Below, in pieces: positions 56,992 through 64,000 of a stretch of 64,000 bases of DNA (the first letter of the stretch is position 1; the number at the start of each line of letters is the position of its first letter). Position numbers and translations under genes: made by a program. Under the pieces are notes generated by a model. It was not told where the DNA came from. It saw nothing but the letters and a program-made list of their open reading frames with translations, and did no database searches. Source of the stretch: Anniella stebbinsi (taxonomy: Eukaryota > Chordata > Lepidosauria > Squamata > Anniellidae); NCBI GenBank assembly GCA_029215795.1, contig JARDYH010000003.1, forward strand, positions 104,316,609 through 104,380,608, read 5' to 3'.

Positions 56992-57147
56992 GTCACACAG
57001 ATCGACCAAAAGCTAAATGACATCCTGAGCACTCTACAAACTCAATTTGGCAAGCAGTCACCAGAGTGGACGTCATCTTCATCTACCCCTAGAGCTAGGC
57101 GGTTACGATCTTCATCAGATTCTCCCCCCATGAGCCGTAAGATGTGA
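56992..57147 (+). CDS. Candidate terminal exon, KCNQ1-like start (unconfirmed)
   Basis: An AG acceptor at 56990-56991 with a modest pyrimidine tract precedes a 51-codon open segment ending in TGA at 57145-57147. It opens with VTQIDQKLNDILSTLQTQFG, a heptad-like coiled-coil pattern, followed by a Ser/Arg-rich tail (SSSSTPRARRLRSSSDSPPM). In vertebrate KCNQ1 the last coding exon begins with a similar V-T-Q-x-D-Q-x-L stretch of its C-terminal assembly coiled coil, in the same phase. Beyond about ten residues I cannot align it, and no upstream KCNQ1 exon was seen in this window. KCNQ1 or a paralogue, another coiled-coil protein, or a chance frame all remain possible. Confidence 0.3.
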   Translation, partial: VTQIDQKLNDILSTLQTQFGKQSPEWTSSSSTPRARRLRSSSDSPPMSRKM

Positions 57148-57406
57148 AAACATCAGAACATGAATAATATTGCACCTTCTTCACATTATTTCCTAAACTC
57201 CTGTAGCTGGTGTTGTGATGTTTGCAACTGATTATATGGATCCATGAACAAGGTAAATCCTCACCTTCCGTCCCTTTTAAATCTGATGCCTTCGTCACCT
57301 TTTCTTCACTCACATCATCAAATGGAACCAGCAGGATGCGGCAACATTCAGCAAGACCAGAGACACCAAATGAGTGTGAAGCAGGGAAGCAGGCACCAAA
57401 CACTAA
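57148..57406. other. Possible 3' UTR or spacer
   Basis: No polyadenylation signal was pinned down before the MITE at 57407. The short frames are uninformative. Confidence 0.3.
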
Positions 57407-57751
57407 GGCTGCCTCTACAAGAGGCATTTAAAGCTCTTTCAAGGCGCATTAAAAAATTTACCTCTACAAGAACGGAGCGCAAATCGGGCGTAGAAGCGCG
57501 TTTTCTCTCCGATTATGCGCATTATCGAATGCGCGTTAAATAGCGAGTTTTATTTTGCTCCGGCCGTTAAAGCGCATTTTGACTATGTGAATAAGCGATT
57601 CTCCGCATGTCAACAGTTTAAATCGCATTTCGGTCGTCCAGTAATGCGCTTCGCCGCCTCTCGTACAGAGGTATTAGGCGTAAATGCGCTTCTGTGAATA
57701 TGCGCATAATCACCTAACCAGGTGTAAAGGCGAATTCTTGTAGATTAGGCC
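57407..57751 (+). mobile_element. GCGCAT-rich MITE, copy 4
   Basis: Begins GGCTGCCTCTACAAGAGGC and ends CTTGTAGATTAGGCC. Carries the frame MRIIECALNSEFYFAPAVKA (57515-57697) shared with copy 2. CpG-containing ATGCGC motifs are largely intact, as in copy 2, which suggests a relatively recent insertion. Confidence 0.88.
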
Positions 57752-59004
57752 TTGGATTAGTGAACTCCGTATGTTATAATAGTTTTATGCAGTGTTTAAT
57801 TTCTACAAAAAGAGATGCCAAGGCTATAGTCTTAAACACCACCCTCTGGTCTGGATGCGCTTTTTCTTGTTTACTAGCTGTGTGGTGGTATTCTGTAATT
57901 TGTCGATTAAGGAAATGCACTCTGCGGGTGTTTAGGGGCACTTTCAACAGCTCATATTTATTCAAGGGTTGACCCCTTGCCTTGAGAACAGATGCCAGGG
58001 ACAAGCCCAGGCACAAACAAAGCCCTAGATTTGCATGGTTCCTCTTCTAGCAGGAGAAAACTTTGGTGCAGTGAGATTCATGTCTATCCTCCTCTAGTGA
58101 ACGATTAACAAGAGCAGTAAAAGGGTGGTCTTTTTGCCACTCCTGTGCCTTCATTGCCCCCACCACCACCGAAAGGCAGTGCCTGATTGGTTCAAATCAC
58201 TGTTACTCGAAACGTAAGCTTAAAAAAAAGCTTTGTTTTCAAATGGGCACTGCAGGTTTATCTGGATGGCTGCCACCTGTGGGTCAAGGAGACCGAGAAG
58301 GGAGGGCAGCTGCCACAACAGCAGTAATCCGGCCCTGGCAGCAGCTGCGTCAGGTTCAGGGCTGGGGAAGTCTAGACACTTTTGAACCTCTGGGCACTTG
58401 GCAGCTGCCCTCCCATGCCGACCCAACTCAAGGCCTTCTAGGATCCATAGGGATTTCTAAAGAGGCATATCTACAAAAGAATCCCAACAGAATAAGGAAA
58501 GCAATTCTCCATAGGAACAACCATTATAGCAGATAGTAAGGGCTGATCAGTTGCTGACAGAACTATACAAGGAAAATTAAAACAGTTCTAAATGCAAAGT
58601 TTAGAGACAATATAACAAATAACACAATACCCACAGCATTGTCTGTTTTTTTCTCCATGCTGCTTGGCATGAATAAATGCTCCACATGAGCATCTAAGCC
58701 TTACAGACGAGGTCTCCAACACTGCTGCCAGCCTTGGCCACTGCTTTCCCATTCCTTCAACTGACCTCTTTCACAAGAATAAGTTTCAGGAAATGGCAGT
58801 CAGGAAAGCTGATGCGAGGCGAACCCATTGCAAACTTCAGAGAGGGTTTGAACTTAACACATCAAGGTTCAAGGTTTTCTGACTACTGTGGAGGAAGGCC
58901 CCCGCCTTCCTACCAAGTAGGCTTATAACTCATCATCCAAGTTCCCCTGAGCCCACCTCCCTAGCTCAATGTCAAATGGCCCCGAGCCAGCCTTCAGAAA
59001 TAAC
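57752..59004. other. Unassigned spacer
   Basis: No gene or classified repeat was recognised. Confidence 0.4.
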
Positions 59005-59640
59005 CACGCACATTAAGGACTGAAGCAGTTTATTGAAATCCTAAATTCTATTCCACGTAAGGCTCCAGTCGGTCAATAAGCTGTTTAAAATACAAACAAG
59101 GAAGAGAGGGAGTGGGGGGGGGGGTTAGGATGAGGTTTGAGGTAGAGTTTAGCAGCAATAAAACAATTAACCCTCTCTAAATCACACCCGAAAGGTGACA
59201 AGTCTTTCCCTGGAACTAGCCAGACCCTAAAACAATACATCTATCTATTCCCCAGCCATCACCTTGCTGGACAGGGATCCCTCTGTCCACGCACCAGTCC
59301 AAAAGGAGATGGCTTCCACCCAGTTGCTATCCCATTTATCCCTTTTTGGATCTGGTGGAACCATGACTGGTCCAGACCAATCCCCGGGCGTCCCACCTGC
59401 CCTGAGAGCCCCCTCCCTGCAAGCAGCCCTTTCCCACAGCTAAAGCTCTTGTTGCCCACTTCCAATTAAAGTTGACCTTGGCGCCTGAGCCTCCTGAAGA
59501 TAAGAGGCCAGGTGCGGTTGCTGGGAATCAGCAGCTCTTGAGTCCTGTAAAGTTTAATCATTAGAATTCTCCCTCTCCCAGCCAGGAGGCCCCAGTCCTA
59601 CAAAGTAGGCCAACATGGCCGTTCTTACCCAGACTGTAGC
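59005..59640. other. Unclassified DNA, possible LTR-like fragment
   Basis: GCAGTTTATTGAAATCC near 59023 read on the minus strand looks like a polyadenylation end. Moderate GC follows. Similar in style, not in detectable sequence, to 12.6 and 47.45 kb. A G-run lies near 59116-59125. Confidence 0.3.
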
Positions 59641-59645
59641 CATCT

Positions 59646-59905
59646 AATAACAATAATAATTATTAATAATAATAATATAATTCTTACCCGCCTCTCCCTC
59701 CGGATAGAGGCGGGAACAACATCAATACAACAATGTAAAATAGATAAAACTGATTAAAAGCATATAAAATTAATACGTTATTAAAATCAATAAAGTCTTA
59801 AAATTCGACTGGGTAGGCCTGCCGGAAGAGATCAGCTTTTATCACTCTCTTAAATTCTAGAAAACTGGTAAGTTGGTGGATCTTGGCCCCTTTCTTCACA
59901 ATCAT
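59646..59905 (-). pseudogene. L2 LINE 3' end
   Basis: The (AAT)n tail on the left is followed by TTCTTACCCGCCTCTCC, the reverse of the L2 tail subtype at 6660. Then UTR and TTCGACTGGGTAGGCCTGCC, the last codons of ORF2, to about 59905. Confidence 0.88.
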
Positions 59906-59980
59906 TACACCCTATTCCAAAGCTTGGCATCATCACTAGTGTATTTCAGTTGTGATATTTCATATGTAGGTAAACTGTAC

Positions 59981-60071
59981 TAAGGTGACCATATGGAAAG
60001 GAGGACAGGGCTTCTGTATCTTTAACAGTTATATTGAAAAGGGAATTTCAGCAGGTGTCATTTGTATGCAT
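59981..60071. mobile_element. Palindromic MITE, left portion (split copy)
   Basis: TAAGGTGACCATATGGAAAGG to GTCATTTGTATGCAT is the first 91 bp of a copy 6 subfamily MITE, which resumes at 62304. No matching 8-bp TSD is found (left AACTGTAC, right TCTAATGA), unlike the other copies. Confidence 0.8.
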
Positions 60072-60149
60072 AAGCGTGCGCAGCATATTTCATTAGGTGG
60101 TGCCCCCAGGGATTTTTTAAGGTAATCTTGGGAGTAAATTCCATTTAAC

Positions 60150-60310
60150 TAGGGTGACCATATTTTGGAAACCAAAAAGGAGGACATCATAGCGACCCTC
60201 AAGGAGGCGTGCCCACCCCAACATGTCCAGCCCCCAAGGATGTATGCCCATCCTGACATAACTGTCCCCCAAGGGTGTGTAACCTTGGTCACAAGTCTGA
60301 TTTACTGAAC
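60150..60310. mobile_element. TAGGGTGACCATATTTTGG element fragment
   Basis: Copy of the family at 44446, with CCAACATGTCCAGCCCCCA and 'gtaaccttggtcacaagtctgattt'. Its downstream part recurs at 61046-61165, separated by other sequence. Confidence 0.65.
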
Positions 60311-60814
60311 TGTAAATCAGAATCTAAAAGTCAATAAAATATGATATCGTCGAGCATCTCTGAGTCCTACAACTAAACCATTACTGTTGTGAAATGCAGT
60401 CAGAGCTTGGAAAAAGGGGGAAAGGGACAGAACTACAACATCACCACTTCCCATGTTTATTTTACAAACATGTCTCTCAAAAACAAAAGTGGGTTACATC
60501 ACCATCAAAGAATACAAATGCTGAGATTTCAGCAGGCATTATGACACACTTCCAATGACGTCTTTGCAGCCATAAAGGCTAGAATCCTTTTTTAAAAGAA
60601 AAACTCAGATTTTCAGGTGGCTGAACTCTGGGTCCAGCAGTATCACATTCTGCATTTCTGGCTATTACAGAAACAGATCAGATCACCAGTCCAATTGCTA
60701 GTCCCCACCAGAGCAAACACATTGAAGCAATGAAACTTAGATAAGTGTGGACTTAACAAGTTCCCATTGATTCACGGTGTCTATTCTAGTAAGGAGTAGC
60801 CATTGGATTTAGGC

Positions 60815-61040
60815 CTCCAAGTTGTATGCATCCCTCTTGAAGTGTGGTGCCCAGAACTAGATGCAATATTCAAGATGAGGCCTAACCAGTGCCAAATAAA
60901 GGGGAGCCAGTACCTCATGCGATTTGGAAGCTATACTCTATTAATGCATCTCAAAATAGCATTTGCTTTTTTTGCAGCCACATCACACTGTTGGCTCATA
61001 TTCAGCTTGTGATCTACAACACATGCAATTGAAATGATCC
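60815..61040 (-). pseudogene. CR1 LINE ORF2 fragment
   Basis: 'gtggtgcccagaactagatg' through 'atttgcttttttgcagcca' reads on the minus strand as AAKKANAILRCINR-type CR1 C-terminal sequence, with upstream and downstream blocks missing. Confidence 0.85.
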
Positions 61041-61429
61041 AAAGTTATTCCCTTGTCTGAAAAGCTATGTAGGAACATTGAGTAGCTGTAAAAGGCACGG
61101 GGTCATATGTTATACATCATAATGTTGTACATTTTGATATATACATAAAAATACTTGCAGGTAATATATAAAAGAACTGGCAAGAAAGTTCAGAGACTTG
61201 GTCACTTGGGTAAGCAGAAATAGGAGCAATAAGCAGAGGTGGAGTCTGAACATCCAAAACACAAAACTCTGTGTCCTTTGAATCCACATTTGTTTGCTTC
61301 TGCAGAAACCCATTTTTAAAAAAGCAAAGTGAAGCATATTGGCTGGTAATTAGACCAAGGTTCTGTGTGCAAAGCAGAAAACCACTCCTTTGAGCCTGCA
61401 GTTTGAGCCCCCACCTCACCCCTCGCACC

Positions 61430-61640
61430 TTCATCCTTAAGCTTCCTGCTGCTCAGCTGCCAGCAGCCCGCCTGCGCTGCCCACCGCCTGCCCACCCGAC
61501 CTGCCCGCTACTCGCTTACCCACCGCCCGCTTGCTCGCTCGACCACCACCTGCTGCTCGACTGCCCACATGCCCTGCCCTCTGCCTGCCCATGCTGCCCG
61601 CCCGCCCGCCCTGCCTTACTTACCCCCAGGCCCACGCTGC
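61430..61640. repeat. C-rich low-complexity tract
   Basis: An irregular series of CCTGCC/CCGCCC/CTGCTCG units. The Pro-rich 146-codon frame (61403-61843) over it is a compositional artefact. Confidence 0.7.
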
Positions 61641-61806
61641 TGCTGCTGCTGCCTCCTTCTTTTTTGCCGCTCGTACTCAGACCCCGCCTCTCCCACAAGT
61701 CTCGCGAGATGGGGATGAAATGTCAGAAGTCTCATCCTGAAGTATCGCAAGACTGGGGGAGAGGAGAGAGCAGGTACGCTGTGACTGCTCCATTCCCCCC
61801 TCCCCG

Positions 61807-62199
61807 CACCTTTCCCAGTATGAAAGGGTCTCTTAACACTTGAAGTAAGAGGCCGTTTCATACTGGGAAAGGTGGGAGGGGGATAGAGCAGGCTGCGTGT
61901 TCTCTAGAGGCGTGGAGATCACCTAACAGCGTTAGGTGATCTCCACGCTTTCCAGAGCTCTGGAGAACACGTGGCCTGCTCTGCTCCCTCCTCCACCCCC
62001 TCCCACCTTTCCCAGTGTGAAAGGGCCTCTTAATTCAAGCATTAAGAGACCCTTTCATACTGGGAAAGGTGCAGGGGAGGGGGCAGACGAGGCCACACAT
62101 TGTCCGAAGCTCTGGAAAGTGCGCAGGTGGCCTACGCTATTAGCGTGTTAGTCATGCTAATAGTGTAGGCCATCTGTGCACTTTCCATAGCTTCGGACA
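61807..62199. repeat. Cluster of four nested hairpins
   Basis: Hairpin a spans 61807-61874. Hairpin b has a perfect 18-bp stem and 3-base loop (61910-61948) and is extended outward by imperfect arms. Hairpin c spans 62004-62071 and repeats a. Hairpin d spans 62101-62199. Hairpins a and c are arms of one larger palindrome centred on 61929. Confidence 0.88.
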
Positions 62200-62303
62200 A
62201 CGCACGACCTGCTTCCCACCCTTCTCTCCGTGCCACACCTTTCCCGGACTTTTCATTAGGTGGTGCCTGGGCACCAGGTGAACCACCTGTGTGCACGCCT
62301 ATG

Positions 62304-62514
62304 TTTGTATGCATATAGCATATGGTGAAATTCCCTCTTCATGACAACAGCTAAAGCTGCAGGAGCCCTGCCCTCTTTTTTATCTGGTCACTCTAGTATA
62401 GCTCCTGCAGCTTTAACTGTTGTGATGAAGAGGGAATTTCACCAGGTGCCTGAAATTCCCTTTTCAATACAACTGTTAAAGGAGCCCTGTCCTCCTTTTC
62501 ATATGGTCACCCTA
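62304..62514. mobile_element. Palindromic MITE, right portion (split copy)
   Basis: TTTGTATGCATATAGCATATG through the central 'agctttaactgttgtgatgaag' to CATATGGTCACCCTA completes the copy begun at 59981. Confidence 0.85.
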
Positions 62515-63270
62515 TCTAATGACAGTATGTGTAAATGCTACATGGAGCAAGTCTTGTTGCTGAACTCCTCCACATCTGTGAATGTTGTAAATGGATAAGA
62601 TGTAGATGGACATTAGTTGCTATTTGAATTAACAAATCTTGTACATATGGTAAATTGTTGCACTTTTAATATAATTTTGATTGTACATATATGCTGGCTG
62701 AAGTACAGCTTCTTTGAAATATCTCTGTACAATTGCCCATATAACATAATATATTGTATCATGCATCTCAGGAAAAAAAAATTAAATGCACCAATGTTGT
62801 AAATAGCATGCCTCAGTTGAAAAAAATGTTATTGTTTATTAAAGCCTCTTGAAACATTTCTTTTGGCATACAGTTTTTCATGGAATTGTCTGGCTAGTTG
62901 GCATGCACATTCATCCCTTGATGACTGCAAATCAAATTATGACCTATATGTGTCATCACAGATATGACACCATTGATAAAATTTTCATATTGATTCAGAT
63001 GTAGTGCTTTCCAATGAAGTCAGCTCACACTATCACTATCACACTATCAAGGGCACAACAATCAAGTGTAACAAAACTGTGTGATGTTCACACAGATGTG
63101 TGAACCAGCCTTAGAGAATTTGTACACTGCCCATAGAAATGTGCTTATTGGGCATTTTAAAATGTAATTAATTAATTAAAATAAAGAGATGAAAGGAACC
63201 TGCTGAATCATCCAATCTGTTCACTAAAGTAGAGCATCCCAACAAGCCAATGTTTGATATATCGCTAAGA
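62515..63270. other. Unassigned AT-rich spacer
   Basis: No gene or repeat is recognised. Confidence 0.4.
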
Positions 63271-63420
63271 AGCTGTAGCACAGTGGTAGGGCACCTTCTC
63301 TGCATCCGTGGTTTGATCCCCAGCATGGGAAAATGTTGAAACCCTGGAGAACTGCTACCAGTCAGTGTTGGTAATACTGGACTAGATGGACCAAGGTTCT
63401 GAACCACTGAGAGGTCGCTG
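63271..63420 (+). mobile_element. tRNA-derived SINE
   Basis: A box A-like GCTGTAGCACAGTGGTAG (63272-63289) and a box B-like GGTTTGATCCC (63310-63320) are spaced as in a Pol III promoter. The tRNA-like head is followed by 'gaaaccctggagaactgctaccagtcagtg' and 'actagatggaccaaggttctga', the body of a common squamate SINE. It is diverged, with no clear tail. Confidence 0.8.
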
Positions 63421-64000
63421 CCTCTGTTCTGGTGTAAGATATTCTACAACCTCTTTGAATTCTGGGCTGGGGAAAGTCCTATATGGACATACCCATTTGA
63501 ATGTTATGCTTCTGTACGAGAACCTAGAGTACAGTGCAGCTTAAATAATATCAATATCAATACCCACAATGAGGATTTGAACCTGTGATAACAGATTTTA
63601 AAAACTCAAATACTTTGAACTGAATCCAGGCTAAGATAGTTGCACTTTGTCCCATTGAAATCAGTGTAAAAAGTTAGTAATGACCTAAGTCCCATTGATT
63701 TCAATGGTAATTAACTACGACTAACTTAGTTTGTATCCTACCCCATACCCATTTGATATACTTCGGGCCTCCAATTAGTCCCAGTTTGATTATGTGTCCA
63801 CACAGTGCAGTAGACCCCAGCCAATATTTGAATTGGATCTATTGGCACAATCCCATTTGACAATCTTGGGGTCTAGTGGGACTTTAATTTTGCATTCTTT
63901 GAACATCAGAATGCCAGTTGCCAAGAACAATTTGCTGTGCTACATGGAAAGCAAGCTATTTCAGAAACATGGTCATCCTGGAACACGGGTTATGCCACAA
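63421..64000. other. Unassigned spacer
   Basis: At 63630-63720 a phrase with 'cccattgaaatcagtg' and 'tcccattgatttcaatgg' is an imperfect repeat, possibly an old SINE. Nothing else is recognised. Confidence 0.4.

Larger units (their letters stand above)
60072..62303. mobile_element. 2.2-kb insertion inside a MITE
   Basis: TTTGTATGCAT occurs immediately left (60061-60071) and right (62304-62314), an 11-bp duplication. The insert ends share an imperfect inverted motif (AAGCGTGCGCAG left, GTGCACGCCTATG right) and TTCATTAGGTGGTGCC occurs at both ends. The insert is composite: a TAGGGTGACCATATTTTGG element piece, a reverse CR1 fragment, a C-rich tract and the nested hairpins at 61.8-62.2 kb. No transposase was recognised. 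Confidence 0.65.

Noticed and set aside
61403..61843. Pro/Cys-rich 146-codon protein
   Set aside because: Encoded by low-complexity CCTGCC repeats inside a transposon-rich insert.
63271..63345. Functional tRNA gene
   Set aside because: The box A and B similarity is followed by a SINE body, and the cloverleaf is not maintained.
1..64000. Prokaryotic-style defence system, CRISPR array or operon
   Set aside because: The window is vertebrate nuclear DNA dominated by transposable elements. No regular spacer array, operon or bacterial gene is present.

Overview
This window looks like nuclear DNA from a squamate reptile, most likely a lizard. That is an inference from the repeats: L2-clade and CR1 LINEs, an old L1-type LINE, a tRNA-derived SINE, many palindromic DNA-transposon derivatives, and abundant microsatellites and homopolymers. 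There are no operons, bacterial genes, CRISPR arrays or prokaryotic mobile elements, and I recognise no complete protein-coding gene. Every large open frame is a LINE remnant or sits in unrecognised, probably repeat-derived DNA. The one host-gene candidate is a possible terminal exon at 56992-57147, with a resemblance to the start of the last KCNQ1 exon that I could only judge by eye.

Layout. 0-3.1 kb: an 8-bp-TSD palindromic MITE, a CR1 remnant and an L1 3' half split by a second MITE. 4.9-6.75 kb: an L2 insertion with its 5' part inverted (twin-priming structure). 7.8-8.7 kb: a degenerate repeat array and transposon end. 12.5-16.1 kb: unclassified probably repeat-derived DNA with two MITEs. 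16.8-17.2 kb: repeat-poor DNA. 18.0-19.2 kb: CR1, then a GC-rich fold-back element. 20.4-25.6 kb: TIR elements, three MITEs and an L2. 27-29.6 kb: CR1 and L2 pieces. 30.2-32.5 kb: one CR1 copy interrupted by two different DNA transposons. 36.4-37.7 kb: a reverse-strand LINE of uncertain clade. 38.8-41.6 kb: two neighbouring L2 insertions with unusually long target duplications (about 60 bp and 285 bp). 44.4-47.2 kb: mixed TIR elements. 48.2-51.2 kb: a reverse CR1 with nested insertions. 51.2-57.8 kb: two GCGCAT-rich MITEs, LINE fragments and the candidate exon. 59.6-62.5 kb: a MITE split by a 2.2-kb insertion that contains a set of nested hairpins.

The elements do not work together as a pathway. 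The window records successive transposition: CR1 and L1 are the oldest layers, MITEs lie inside them, and the L2 at 39.3-41.3 kb looks youngest (one stop codon in its remaining frame, and flanking duplications differing at one base in 285). The strongest observations are the 285-bp target duplication, eight MITE copies with recognisable 8-bp TSDs (seven exact), the twin-primed L2 with an extra inverted piece, and the GCGCAT-dense MITE family.
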